A DNA stretch of 64,000 nt from G965222505 sp965222505 (GCA_965222505.1 OZ244956.1:4774001-4838000), one strand, 5' to 3'. Shown: positions 7,859 to 16,719, numbered from the stretch's first letter. Notes: generated by a model from the sequence alone, not told the origin. Program-made: numbers and translations.

Positions 7859-8521
7859 TTAGAAGCGCAGGTCAATGACTTCGGCCCCATCGGGGATTTG
7901 GTACTGGAAGGTTTGCCCATTGGTGGTGGGGTTGAGCCGGATGTCATTCAGGTTGAACAGCATGTGGGTCTCATTCATGTCCACCAATTCCATTTTGGTG
8001 ATCAGGTTGTCCTGATCCCGAATCCACAGGGTGGCTTCCTGGATAAAGGCTTCCTCGTCCTTGGGGACCAGATGCAGGACGTGATGCGTCACCCCGGCCA
8101 GGGTGCTCGTCTCCCGGTAGGTCGCGTTGTACTGGTCTGGCTGGGTGACGAAAAACTGGGACGGCGAGAAGGTCGTTTCGTCCTCGGTATAGTCGCTAAT
8201 GGTCACCTGATGGTCTTCCGGCAGGTACACCCAATTGGTGGTGCCGTCCGTCACGACCGTCAGGGTTTCAGTTTCGAGGCGGTACATGTCCCCACTCATG
8301 ATCAGGATACCGGTCAGTTCTTGCTCGGTATCGCTGTAGGCGGGGCGGAGGACTTCGTTAAAGTTGGCACTCAGGGCGTCCAGCGATTCATATTTTGCCT
8401 TCAGTCGGTTCAGCAGCTCGGTTGCCGTAGGGGGGGACTGAGCGAGGACCGGCGATTGTCCAAAAATCAGGACAACCATGCCGAGGAGCAAGAGGGGTCT
8501 CCAGAGGGGAAAACGATACAT
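7859..8521 (-). CDS. lolA: Outer-membrane lipoprotein carrier protein
   Basis: Periplasmic chaperone that takes lipoproteins released from the inner membrane to the outer membrane. Of 220 residues, the first 28 or so are a signal peptide (LLLLGMVVLIFGQSPVLAQS). The mature part fits the LolA fold: TATELLNRLKAKYESLDALSA and a row of alternating beta strands (GILIMSGDMYRLE, TNWVYLPEDHQVTI, LWIRDQDNLITKMEL, TQTF-like end strand QTFQYQIPDGAEVIDLRF). Length is normal. A small-family partner LolB is often absent in Bacteroidota. It is the first gene of a probable pair with the UPF0104 membrane protein. The promoter region upstream holds an intergenic palindrome (8612-8673). Confidence 0.88.
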   Translation of the reverse strand: MYRFPLWRPLLLLGMVVLIFGQSPVLAQSPPTATELLNRLKAKYESLDALSANFNEVLRPAYSDTEQELTGILIMSGDMYRLETETLTVVTDGTTNWVYLPEDHQVTISDYTEDETTFSPSQFFVTQPDQYNATYRETSTLAGVTHHVLHLVPKDEEAFIQEATLWIRDQDNLITKMELVDMNETHMLFNLNDIRLNPTTNGQTFQYQIPDGAEVIDLRF

Positions 8522-8611
8522 GGGTTGCTTCTATGGTTCGTGCGAATGAGGTTTCAAGTTCGCCCCAACCAAACGCAAAGACCATGCCTACGTTCCGAGG
8601 AGAGTAGGATT

Positions 8612-8673
8612 GATGATTGGTGATTGAAGAAATTACAAATCAACAATCACCAATTACCCATCACCAATCAATA
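8612..8673. repeat. Palindromic intergenic repeat, GATTGGTGATTG family
   Basis: The left arm ATTGATGATTGGTGATTG faces a right arm with tandem CAATCACCAAT / CATCACCAATCAAT units. It sits in the divergent gap between lolA and the oxidoreductase gene, so a terminator role is unlikely. Half-matches to the same unit occur at 28686-28700, 63486-63500 and 63667-63684. Confidence 0.7.
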
Positions 8674-8782
8674 TTCCTGGTTGACAGTATCCGGTACGCT
8701 GCCTTAAACTGCAAATCTATTTCATCGGGAAGGGGACCGGGGCTCGGTTCCATGTGGTCCCTCTTGCCACTACCTCACCCCA

Positions 8783-9931
8783 ATGTATCGGGTCGGACTC
8801 ATCGGAACCGGCTATATTGCACGGGGGCTGGCCTATGCGGTCGCCCAGGCCAAGGACCTTCGGCTGGCCCGGGTGCTAACCCGGCGTGCGTTACAGACCT
8901 GCGGTGATTTCTCCTATACCCATACCCTGACGCATTCGGTCGATCAGCTTATCGAAAGCGCCGACGTCATCGTAGAATGTAGCGGCAGCATCCGGCACGC
9001 CACCGAAGTCGTAGACCGGGTTCTGGTTGCCGGGGTACCCGTCGTGACGCTGAACGCGGAACTGCAGGTCACCACCGGCTCCTACCTCGCCGGGCGTGGG
9101 GTGTTCACTGAGGCTGAGGGGGACCAGCCCGGTACGCTGGCCTGGCTCGGCAAAGAAGCCGAGGGAATGGGGTTTCGGGTGCTGGTCTACGGCAACATCA
9201 AAGGGTTTCTCAATCAAAACCCGACCCCTGAGGAGATGGACGGTTGGGCGAAAAAACAGGGTCTCAGCCTGGAAATGGTTGTCAGTTCGACGGACGGCAC
9301 CAAGCTCCAGATTGAACAGGCGCTGGTGGCCAACGGCATGGGTGTGACGCTGGCCCGGCGTGGCCTGACGGGCGGGCACTTCGAGGACTACCGGGACGGC
9401 ATCGACGCCCTGACCCGGGCCGCCGTCGAGACCGGGGCCCCCATCAGTGATTACTTTGTGTCTCCCAGGGCTCCGAAGGGGGTGTTCGTCGTCTGTGAAC
9501 ACGAGGCCGTGCAGCAGCCGTACTTGCAGTACCTCAAGATGGGGAACGGCCCCCACTACACGTTGTTGCGCAACTATTATCTGTTGCACCTGGAAATGCT
9601 ACGAACCATTCGGGCGGTTTGCGATCGGCAAACGGTGCTGCTTAACAACGGGATGTACCCGCGTGCGACGGCGCTGGCGGTGGCCAAACGTGTACTCAAG
9701 GCTGGAACCCGGCTGCGCCGTGGGATTGGCAGTTTTGAAGTGCGCGGGGAGGCCGCGCTAATCGCTGAATACCCGGATGCCGCCCCCATCGGGCTGCTCG
9801 AAGAAGCCGTCGTACGGCAGAAGATAGAACCGGGCCAACACCTGACGTTCCATGACGTCGACCTCCCGGATTCCCTTGCGCTCCGCGCCTGGCAGACGGT
9901 GATGGAGCGGACAAAAGAGCCCACACGATAA
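8783..9931 (+). CDS. NAD(P)-dependent oxidoreductase with SAF domain (homoserine dehydrogenase-like, COG4091 type)
   Basis: A 382-residue cytoplasmic protein. The N-terminus VGLIGTGYIARGLAYAV is a Rossmann nucleotide-binding loop (GxGxxxxG); VIVECSGSIRHATEVVDRVLVAGVPVVTLNAEL is the second half of this domain as in homoserine dehydrogenase-like enzymes. The middle part (GNIKGFLNQNPTPEEMDGWA, SSTDGTKLQIEQALVANG) is characteristic of the COG4091 group, and the C-terminal about 70 residues (LRRGIGSFEVRGEA through FHDVDLPDS) form a SAF domain, as found in sialic acid synthases. It is four bases before a C-methyltransferase gene, so it likely acts on an activated sugar or related metabolite in envelope glycan synthesis. 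It is probably not the threonine-pathway homoserine dehydrogenase. Confidence 0.82.
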   Translation: MYRVGLIGTGYIARGLAYAVAQAKDLRLARVLTRRALQTCGDFSYTHTLTHSVDQLIESADVIVECSGSIRHATEVVDRVLVAGVPVVTLNAELQVTTGSYLAGRGVFTEAEGDQPGTLAWLGKEAEGMGFRVLVYGNIKGFLNQNPTPEEMDGWAKKQGLSLEMVVSSTDGTKLQIEQALVANGMGVTLARRGLTGGHFEDYRDGIDALTRAAVETGAPISDYFVSPRAPKGVFVVCEHEAVQQPYLQYLKMGNGPHYTLLRNYYLLHLEMLRTIRAVCDRQTVLLNNGMYPRATALAVAKRVLKAGTRLRRGIGSFEVRGEAALIAEYPDAAPIGLLEEAVVRQKIEPGQHLTFHDVDLPDSLALRAWQTVMERTKEPTR

Positions 9932-9935
9932 GCGT

Positions 9936-11213
9936 ATGAAAGCAAATGCTACAGTAGACAAGTCTCAAAAGGATATCTACTACTTGATCCATCGCCCGGA
10001 TTGCCGGGTATGTGGCAGCACGGATCTGCAGCGATTCCTGCACCTCGGGGACCTGCCCCTGGTGAACGAATTTGTGGCTCCTGAAGACGTGGGAGGGGTG
10101 GAGCCGCGCTTTCCGCTGGATGTCTATTTTTGCCGGTCGTGTAGTCTGGTGCAACTCCTGGACGTGGTCCATCATGAGTACTTGTTTGAAGAATACGTCT
10201 ACAGTTCCTCGGCGTCCAAACCGCTGGTCCGGCACTTTGCACGGCAGGCCCAGGCGCTCAGAGATCGGTACCTGCACTCGCCCGATGACCTGGTCGTAGA
10301 GTTCGGCTCCAACGACGGGGTCTTTCTGCAGAACTACATCGGGCAATGCCGTATCCTGGGGGTGGATTCGGCCATGAATATTGCCGCACTCGCCATCAAA
10401 AAGGGGGTCCCCACGCTGGTCGAATTTTTCAACGAAGCGCTGGCGCAGCGCATCCGTAAGACCCACGGCCCGGCACAGGTCGTATTTGCCGCCAACGTTT
10501 TCGCGCACAACGACGATGTGCTCGGGCTGGCCCGGGGCGCAGCCGGCCTGCTGGCCGATGAAGGGGTCTTTGTGTTCGAAGTGCATTGGTTTGCCGACTT
10601 CCTGGCCACCAAATGCTTCGATCAATTCTATCACGAGCACCTCTGCTATTATTCCCTCGGGGCCTTGCACCGGCTGATGGAACAGGCCGGGTTACGCATC
10701 ATTGACGTCAACAAAATCCCCATCCACGGGACGTCCCTTCAGGTTCACGCCGTCCTGGAGGGGGCTACCTACACCCTGCAACCCTCGGTTCGGGCCTTGC
10801 TGGACGAAGAACACCGGATGGGGTTGACGGACGAAAAGGTCTACCTCAGTTACTGCGAGGAAGTCGAGAGCATCAAAACGCGCCTGGTAGAACTGCTGGC
10901 CCAACTCAAAAGCGAAGGGAACTGCATCGTCGGCTACGGGGCGCCCGGGAAGGGCAATACCTTGCTCAATTACTGCGGCATTGGGAAGGAGACCCTGTCC
11001 TACCTGATCGATACCACACCGTTCAAGCAGGGGATGTATACACCGGGTACGCACATCCCGGTCTATCCCCCGGAGAAGCTGAACGAGGACCGCCCCGATT
11101 ATGCCCTGCTGCTGGCCTGGAACTATGCCGATGCTATTCTGGCAAAAGAACAGGCGCTGCGGGAGGCCGGCATGAAATTTATCATCCCGGTGCCGTTCCC
11201 GAAGGTCGTCTGA
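9936..11213 (+). CDS. SAM-dependent C-methyltransferase (NovU/TylCIII-like)
   Basis: A 425-residue enzyme with the three-part layout of deoxysugar C-methyltransferases. Residues about 20-85 are a zinc-binding N-terminal domain (CRVCGSTDLQRFLHLGDLPL ... CRSCSLVQLL, four Cys). Residues about 95-210 are the SAM-binding Rossmann core (VVEFGSNDGVFLQNY, then ILGVDSAMNIAALA). HEHLCYYSLGALHRLMEQAG and the C-terminal GYGAPGKGNTLLNYCGIG block match the Methyltransf_14 domain. It closely follows the SAF-domain oxidoreductase, which suggests consecutive steps in making a branched sugar or modified polyol. It ends five bases from the stop of the convergent subtilase gene. The exact substrate is unknown. 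Confidence 0.88.
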   Translation: MKANATVDKSQKDIYYLIHRPDCRVCGSTDLQRFLHLGDLPLVNEFVAPEDVGGVEPRFPLDVYFCRSCSLVQLLDVVHHEYLFEEYVYSSSASKPLVRHFARQAQALRDRYLHSPDDLVVEFGSNDGVFLQNYIGQCRILGVDSAMNIAALAIKKGVPTLVEFFNEALAQRIRKTHGPAQVVFAANVFAHNDDVLGLARGAAGLLADEGVFVFEVHWFADFLATKCFDQFYHEHLCYYSLGALHRLMEQAGLRIIDVNKIPIHGTSLQVHAVLEGATYTLQPSVRALLDEEHRMGLTDEKVYLSYCEEVESIKTRLVELLAQLKSEGNCIVGYGAPGKGNTLLNYCGIGKETLSYLIDTTPFKQGMYTPGTHIPVYPPEKLNEDRPDYALLLAWNYADAILAKEQALREAGMKFIIPVPFPKVV

Positions 11214-11217
11214 GGCC

Positions 11218-12732
11218 TTACAACGCTGCGCCGCCCAGGAGCGCTTCTACGGCCCTGGCGGTTTGTACCGTCCGGCCTACCTGACCGGCGCTGGGGCCGG
11301 AGGAACCGGTATCATGGAGGAGTTGATAGGCTTGTTCGGCCGTCAGGTTTGGGTTCAGGGACCGCATCAGGCCCAGGGTACCGGCTACGAAAGGTGTGGC
11401 CATAGACGTCCCGTTGAGGGATACATAGCCACCACCGGTTTTCAGGGAGAGGATGCCCACGCCAGGTGCGGCAATCGGGCGTTGCAGGCCAGTATTGGTG
11501 TTGGAAAACGATGCCTTTCGGCCTTGCTGGTCCAGCGCCGAGACGGTAATCACACCGGGGATGTTGGCCGGGGCATGTTCTCGGGCATCGTCGTTGGCAT
11601 TGCCTGCAGCAGCCACCACGATGGCACCTTGTTCAATGGCGTATTCAATGGCATCCACTTCCACTTTGGGGGGGGTGGGCGACCAACTGCCAAGCGACAG
11701 CGAAATCACATCGGCACCGCCCCGAGCGGCATCCAGGATGGCCTGGGCCACAGATTCTGCCGTTCCGGCTCCGCTGGCAGATAGGGCCTGGTAGCTCTGA
11801 ATGCGAATAAACTTGTTCTCCCAGTTCAGGGAAGCCACGCCGATGCCGTTGTTGGTGGCCGCAGCCGCGATACCCGCGCAATGCGAACCGTGGCCGTTGG
11901 CATCGCGCTTGCCCGGACTATCCACGAATACATCCTGAATGTCCTCGTGCGTTGCGTCCACACCGGTATCGACAATGGCTACTACTGCAGGTTCAGACGG
12001 GTCCATGGCCGCCAGGGCAGCGTGCAGGTCGTGTGCGCCGGTATGTTCCAGTGCCCATTGCTGGTTCACCAACGGGTCATTTTCCAGCACGGCACCATTG
12101 CTCATCACCACCGGCGGGTCGTCTTCAACCGGCTCCGGTATGTGAACGGCCACGTTCCAATCGACCTGATCCACGTTTTCCATGTCCATCCGAAGGGATG
12201 CCATCGCACGTTGGAGATCGGCGCGAGGGCCGGTGAGGAGGTAATACTGTGCCAGGTCCACATCATCCGAGAGCGTCATATTCGGGAAGGCGCGTGCATA
12301 GCTGATGTGGTTGACCTCCAATACAGAAAGCACTTCGCTGATGTGATCATCGGGACCGAGTTCCAGGAGGGCCTGTGCATCGGCATCGCTGGTTTCAACG
12401 GGGGCCGTTGTGAATGCACTTTGGACGAGCGAGGTGCTCAGGTTAAACAGGGCCGACACACTCAAAAATAGAAAACCGCTTGCCATATACGATTTCGCTG
12501 GCGCCTTTTTGAAGAGCCGAAACAGACCAGCGGCCAGCAAGGACAGACCCAGGTCCAGCGTCAAACCCGTTGCTGTTGCCCAGAGGGTAGACGGCGAAAG
12601 GATCCGAAGGGCCAGTCCAAAGAAAAAAAGGCCCAACGCAGGCAAATACCACTTCGGACGGCGATCTGGACCGGCGCTGGCCCAGGAAAGTGTTACAAGG
12701 CCGATGATGGCAAGAACCGTGGAGGTCGACAT
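11218..12732 (-). CDS. Membrane-anchored subtilisin-like (S8) serine protease
   Basis: A 504-residue S8 peptidase. The catalytic triad is visible: D255 in VAIVDTGVD, H281 in HGSHCAGI and S443 in NGTSMATPFVAG, with oxyanion N378 in AAAGNAN. Unusually, the first about 105 residues have no simple signal peptide but four hydrophobic segments (about 5-22, 28-46, 52-72, 82-105), so the protease domain is tethered to the inner membrane. Residues 110-200 are a small domain rich in acidic residues, perhaps a propeptide-like inhibitor. The gene ends against the methyltransferase and diverges from pyrC. Substrate unknown; it could process envelope proteins. Subtilase assignment is certain; topology is inferred. 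Confidence 0.9.
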   Translation of the reverse strand: MSTSTVLAIIGLVTLSWASAGPDRRPKWYLPALGLFFFGLALRILSPSTLWATATGLTLDLGLSLLAAGLFRLFKKAPAKSYMASGFLFLSVSALFNLSTSLVQSAFTTAPVETSDADAQALLELGPDDHISEVLSVLEVNHISYARAFPNMTLSDDVDLAQYYLLTGPRADLQRAMASLRMDMENVDQVDWNVAVHIPEPVEDDPPVVMSNGAVLENDPLVNQQWALEHTGAHDLHAALAAMDPSEPAVVAIVDTGVDATHEDIQDVFVDSPGKRDANGHGSHCAGIAAAATNNGIGVASLNWENKFIRIQSYQALSASGAGTAESVAQAILDAARGGADVISLSLGSWSPTPPKVEVDAIEYAIEQGAIVVAAAGNANDDAREHAPANIPGVITVSALDQQGRKASFSNTNTGLQRPIAAPGVGILSLKTGGGYVSLNGTSMATPFVAGTLGLMRSLNPNLTAEQAYQLLHDTGSSGPSAGQVGRTVQTARAVEALLGGAAL

Positions 12733-12871
12733 AAAGCGTATGGCTTTGAGCCTTTGGTAGGCTCAGGTCAAGAAGAGCTTTTCCACACGTACGTTCGATA
12801 CGCGGTCAGGGTTGCACCCAATTTGACCACGCCTTCACAGCACCACCGGAGTAGGCATGATATATTCTGAA

Positions 12872-12920
12872 AAGTGCGTCTCCTCCACAAAACCTGAGTC
12901 GCACGCCGCACGTCGCACTT
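12872..12920. repeat. GCAC-rich palindromic repeat, copy 1 (divergent promoter region)
   Basis: AAGTGCG (12872-12878) pairs with CGCACTT (12914-12920). The core AAACCTGAGTCGCAC and following GCCGCAC recur at 61504-61526 and, in reverse, at 17651-17665. It lies 12 bases upstream of the pyrC start, between two divergent genes, so it could be in a 5' leader. Confidence 0.8.
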
Positions 12921-12932
12921 AGCCCCAGAGTC

Positions 12933-14210
12933 ATGAACATACTTCTGAAAAACGGCACCTTGCTTGATCCGGAAACTGGTCAGGAAAAGGCGGCTGATCT
13001 TTATATCGAGGATGGAACCATCACCCGGATCGGGGAAGGGCTAGCAGCTGATGGGGCCGAAGTCTACGACTGTACAGGGAAGTACATCTCGCCGGGCTGG
13101 ATGGATATGCATGTGCACCTGCGGGAGCCGGGGTATGAACACAAGGAGACCATCGAGACAGGCTGTCGGGCCGCAGCATTTGGCGGGTTTACGGCGGTTG
13201 CCTGTATGCCCAATACGGACCCGCCGATTCATACGCGGGATGTGGTCGAATATATCATCAAGCAGGCGGCCTCTACCCCTGTTGATGTATACCCGATTGC
13301 CTGTGTGTCCAAGGAACGCGCAGGCAAGGAATTGGCAGAGATGGGCGATCTGGAGAAAGGGGGGGCTGTGGCCTTTAGTGACGACGGCTCGCCGGTGCAG
13401 GATTCCGGCCTGATGCGCCGTGCGCTGGAATACAGTTCCATGCTGGATCGGCCCATCATCAACCACATGGAAGACCTGACCCTCAACCCGCATGGGCATA
13501 TGCACGAAGGGGCCGTCTCGACGCGCCTGGGGGTACCCGGCATTCCGGCGCTCGCCGAGGAAGTCATGATCGCACGGGATATCCTCCTGGCCGAGTTTAC
13601 TGGAGGGCACGTCCACGTGGCACACATCTCAACAGGCAAAGGGGTCGAACTGGTACGCCGTGCCAAGGCAGAAGGTATTCGTGTTACGGCAGAAGTGTGT
13701 ACCCATCACTTTGCCCTGACGGATCAGGTGGTGGAGGACACCCATTATTCGACGCATACCAAAATGCATCCACCGCTACGGCCTGCCTCGGACGTTGAAG
13801 CCATGAAAGCCGGGTTGAAGGATGGTACCATTGATGCCATCTGTACCGATCACGCGCCGCATGCCACGTTCGAGAAAGAGGTCGAGTTTATTGCGGCACC
13901 GTTCGGCATTCTGGGGCTGGAGACGGCCTGGGGCCTGGTCGGGCGTGAACTGATTGAACCGGGTGTGCTGACGATGACTGAAGCCGTCCACAAGTTGACA
14001 GTTGCACCAAGGCGTATCATGCGGGTGCCGATGCCCAGGATTGAAGCGGGTGCGGAAGCCAACCTGACCATTTTCGATGCCACAACCCGCTGGACGTTTG
14101 CGCCGAACCACATCAAGTCCAAAAGCAAAAATACGCCGTTTATTGGCGATGAACTGGTTGGCAAAGCCTGGGCCATCTATAACAAAGGGCAATGGGTGGT
14201 AGCCGATTAG
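12933..14210 (+). CDS. pyrC: Dihydroorotase
   Basis: Catalyses the reversible cyclisation of carbamoyl aspartate to dihydroorotate in pyrimidine synthesis. The 425 residues match the class I (long) type. Metal ligands H60 and H62 lie in DMHVHLREPGYEHKE; other family landmarks are GGFTAVACMPNTDPP, VCTHHFALTD, MHPPLRPASD and the TDHAPH element carrying the catalytic Asp. NLTIFD near the C-terminus is the usual composite-domain end. The ATG at 12933 is the only sensible start; a GCAC-type palindrome ends 12 bases before it. Neighbours are not pyrimidine genes, although upp is 3.5 kb away. The next gene is convergent with only seven bases between stops. Confidence 0.95.
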   Translation: MNILLKNGTLLDPETGQEKAADLYIEDGTITRIGEGLAADGAEVYDCTGKYISPGWMDMHVHLREPGYEHKETIETGCRAAAFGGFTAVACMPNTDPPIHTRDVVEYIIKQAASTPVDVYPIACVSKERAGKELAEMGDLEKGGAVAFSDDGSPVQDSGLMRRALEYSSMLDRPIINHMEDLTLNPHGHMHEGAVSTRLGVPGIPALAEEVMIARDILLAEFTGGHVHVAHISTGKGVELVRRAKAEGIRVTAEVCTHHFALTDQVVEDTHYSTHTKMHPPLRPASDVEAMKAGLKDGTIDAICTDHAPHATFEKEVEFIAAPFGILGLETAWGLVGRELIEPGVLTMTEAVHKLTVAPRRIMRVPMPRIEAGAEANLTIFDATTRWTFAPNHIKSKSKNTPFIGDELVGKAWAIYNKGQWVVAD

Positions 14211-14217
14211 ACTCGGC

Positions 14218-14919
14218 CTAACGACCCCGTATCAGGCGGTTCCCTAGGTCTTTGGGTAGGCCGGCATTAAAGATCGTCTGGGCGGCGGCTTCGGTATCGT
14301 AGGGGCGGCGCACCATTTCGTAGTCCACGTTTTCCGTGTCGAAAATGGCAAACCCGAGTTGCGGGTTGTGGTCCCGTGGCTGACCGATGCTGCCTACGTT
14401 GATGATGTATCGGTTGCCCGGTTTTACGCGGAAGGTGCCCAGCTTGTCGGCGAGGATGGCGGGGTGATGGGTGTGTCCGACGAAGCAGAAGGTGGTATCG
14501 AAGTAGTTAAACTGATCCCGAACGATGTGGAAGGAATCGACGTGGATCCAGGATTCCGGCTCGCGGGGGGTGGCGTGGACCAACGTACAATCGTGGACTT
14601 TCAGGGTGTAGGGGAGTGAGCCCAGGTACTCGCGCTGTTCATCGTTGATCTTGGACTGGTTGTGACGGGCGGCCACCTGTCCGCTGCGGGGCAGGGATTC
14701 CACCCCTTTGTCAAGCGCGACTGCTTCATCGTGGTTGCCCATTACACTTGCCGTACAATACTTACGGACTAAATCCACGCAGGGACCCGGCTCTGCACCG
14801 TACCCGACAATGTCGCCCAGGCAGTAAATCTCGTCCACCTCATACGAGCCAATCGCGACCAGGGCCGTGGTCAGGGCCTGCAAGTTGGAATGAATATCGG
14901 ATATGATTGCAAGTTTCAT
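14218..14919 (-). CDS. Calcineurin-like metallophosphoesterase
   Basis: A 233-residue cytoplasmic protein of the YfcE/MJ0936-like phosphodiesterase group. The five metal-binding motifs are present: SDIHSN (residues 8-13), GDIVGYG, GNHDEAV, VHATP, and GHTHHPAI, giving the usual dinuclear site. Length and order fit the family. Substrate cannot be told; such enzymes hydrolyse cyclic nucleotides, phosphoproteins or nucleotide polyphosphates. The start ATG is clear and the gene diverges from ddl, with about 130 bases for both promoters. Nothing suggests regulation. Confidence 0.88.
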   Translation of the reverse strand: MKLAIISDIHSNLQALTTALVAIGSYEVDEIYCLGDIVGYGAEPGPCVDLVRKYCTASVMGNHDEAVALDKGVESLPRSGQVAARHNQSKINDEQREYLGSLPYTLKVHDCTLVHATPREPESWIHVDSFHIVRDQFNYFDTTFCFVGHTHHPAILADKLGTFRVKPGNRYIINVGSIGQPRDHNPQLGFAIFDTENVDYEMVRRPYDTEAAAQTIFNAGLPKDLGNRLIRGR

Positions 14920-15046
14920 CTATACTATCGGCAGTAGGTTTGCGTAAATTCAGGGGCGCAAAATAGGATGCATCCGCCCATAAACCCATAGAGTTCGACG
15001 GGTTTCTCATAAATTCTTAGAACTGGCTCAAAACGCTTTACACCAC

Positions 15047-16300
15047 ATGCAGCAGCACGCAATGGCAAATCGGGTTCGTGTGGGGGTCGTATTTGGAGGG
15101 GTGTCGGTTGAACATGAGGTATCGGTCATCTCGGCTTTACAAGCCGCTGCTGCGATGGACCGCACCCGGTATCAGTCCGTACCCATCTACATTGCCAAAA
15201 GCGGAACCTGGCTCACCGGGGATTTCCTGCTCAACCTGGAAGCCTACCAGGACCTGGACCATGTACGGCGGGAAGGCATTGCCGTGGTACCGGAGCGCAC
15301 GCCGGAGGGTAAGGTGCATCTGTTGGAGGTCAACCCCAAAGGGTGGCTCAAAAAACCCCGGCAGTTCCCCATTGATGTGCTGTTTCTGGGGTTACACGGC
15401 TCCGAGGGCGAGAACGGAAGCATTCAGGGGTTATGCGAAACACTCAACATCCCCTATACTGGCAGCAGTGTGTTTGGCTCAGCGCTGGGGATGGACAAGG
15501 TGCTCTCCAAAGTGGTTTGCCGGGACCAGCACATACCCGTGGTGGATTTCGTCGCCTTCCGAGAGGCCGAATGGGCCGACCGGGAAGCGGAATGGTTGGG
15601 GCAATGCGAAAAAAACCTCGGGTATCCCGTCATCGTCAAGCCTGCCCGGTTGGGGTCCTCCATCGGCATCGCCCGCGCCGATGACCGAGATGAACTGGAC
15701 GCGGCGATTGAGGAAGCCTTTCGGTTTGATGAAAAGGTAATTGTGGAGCAGGGCATTGTGGCGCTTCGGGAAGTCAACTGTTCCGTGTTGGGTGATCCGA
15801 ATGAAGCCGTCGCGAGCGTCGTAGAGGAGCCGGTGCGTTCCGAAGGCGAAAAACTCTTGACCTTTGAAGAAAAATACCAGCGCGGGGGCGATCAACCCGG
15901 TGTCAAGCAGGGGGGGGCAAAGGCTTCCGGGGAAGGTGCCGGCGGCATGGCTTCCCTCGACCGGATCATCCCGGCCCCCTTAACGCCTGAACGCACGGCT
16001 GAGGTGCAGGCGATGGCGGTGCAGGTATTTCAACTGTTCGAGTGTGGCGGGGTGGCGCGCATCGACTTTATGATCGATGAGGCCACAGATCGGCTCTACT
16101 TCAACGAAATCAACACCATCCCCGGTTCATTTTCGTTCTACCTCTGGGAACCCAGCGGTGTGCCGTTCGATGAACTGACCCACCGCATGATCGAAATCGC
16201 CCGCAAACGACACCGCGATAAAAACGGCCGCGTCCGTTCCTACGACACCAACTTACTTTCTGAACGCAGCGTCGGCGGCCTGAAAGGGGCGAAGGGGTAA
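15047..16300 (+). CDS. ddl: D-alanine--D-alanine ligase
   Basis: Joins two D-alanines with ATP for peptidoglycan precursor synthesis in the cytoplasm. The N-terminal VGVVFGGVSVEHEVSVISA, the central LHGSEGENGSIQGLCE and PYTGSSVFGSALGMDK motifs and the ATP-grasp part (PVIVKPARLGSSIGI, ending RLYFNEINTIPGSFSFYLW) are all intact. At 417 residues it is longer than typical Ddl because of a Gly/Gln-rich insert around residues 283-305 (GGDQPGVKQGGAKASGEG) in the loop before MASLDRIIPA; related insertions occur in other lineages. Start could be the ATG at 15047 or the in-frame ATG at 15062 (MANRVRVG), the latter being closer to family starts. No ddl-linked mur genes are nearby. Confidence 0.94.
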   Translation: MQQHAMANRVRVGVVFGGVSVEHEVSVISALQAAAAMDRTRYQSVPIYIAKSGTWLTGDFLLNLEAYQDLDHVRREGIAVVPERTPEGKVHLLEVNPKGWLKKPRQFPIDVLFLGLHGSEGENGSIQGLCETLNIPYTGSSVFGSALGMDKVLSKVVCRDQHIPVVDFVAFREAEWADREAEWLGQCEKNLGYPVIVKPARLGSSIGIARADDRDELDAAIEEAFRFDEKVIVEQGIVALREVNCSVLGDPNEAVASVVEEPVRSEGEKLLTFEEKYQRGGDQPGVKQGGAKASGEGAGGMASLDRIIPAPLTPERTAEVQAMAVQVFQLFECGGVARIDFMIDEATDRLYFNEINTIPGSFSFYLWEPSGVPFDELTHRMIEIARKRHRDKNGRVRSYDTNLLSERSVGGLKGAKG

Positions 16301-16342
16301 CCATACGCGGTACGTACAGGAATGTCTGTTTGCTCTCCAGGT

Positions 16343-16430
16343 GTCATCGCGAACCCTTGCGCGGCGAGGGTGTGGCGATCCCATCACGAGCAGCACGAAA
16401 TGAGATTGCCGCGTCGCCTCTTCGCAATGA
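16343..16430. repeat. Nested palindromic element, GATTGCC family, copy 1
   Basis: Outer arms TCATCGCGAA (16344-16353) and TTCGCAATGA (16421-16430), inner arms GGCGATCCCAT and ATGAGATTGCC. A second copy with better-preserved arms lies at 63535-63630. It overlaps the point where the nadR homology stops, so it probably inserted into or replaced the 3' half of that gene. Confidence 0.75.
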
Positions 16431-16719
16431 AGGTGAGGAAGGGAATAGGCGGCTGCCTATCGCGCCCGTATTCGTGCATCCAGACGGTGTTGAACTGTTC
16501 GGCTAGGGCTTTGACAAGGGTGGTTTTGCCGGTGGAGGGTGCGCCCATAAACACCACATTCGTGATGAGGTCCCGGTACACACGGGGTTTCAGCATGGCC
16601 CGGTGGGCGTAAGGATCGGCCCGGAGTGTAGTGCCTGAGATGGGCACCTGCCGTGTTGGGAATACCCCAACGATTGAATCATTCCCCGTAGGGACACGGC
16701 GTGCCGTGTCCGGCCAACA
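16384..16719 (-). pseudogene. Decayed nadR-like fragment (NMN adenylyltransferase / ribosylnicotinamide kinase)
   Basis: Only the middle of a NadR-type enzyme survives: the end of the adenylyltransferase domain (VPISGTTLRADPYAHRAML), the linker VYRDLITNVVFMG, and the kinase P-loop GAPSTGKTTLVKALAE followed by WMHEYGR. The frame continues upstream of the ATG at 16647 to a stop at 16720-16722, without the N-terminal catalytic HxGH region. After HEYGR the homology ends abruptly and the frame runs into the GATTGCC palindrome. A second palindrome (16692-16711) sits in the 5' part. Roughly two thirds of a normal NadR is missing, so it is non-functional. No PnuC transporter is adjacent. Confidence 0.8.
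16692..16711. repeat. Short perfect palindrome inside the nadR remnant
   Basis: GGACACGGC and GCCGTGTCC with a GT centre, preceded by GTAG. Similar palindromes are widespread in bacterial intergenic DNA. It lies near the 5' limit of the nadR homology. Confidence 0.6.
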
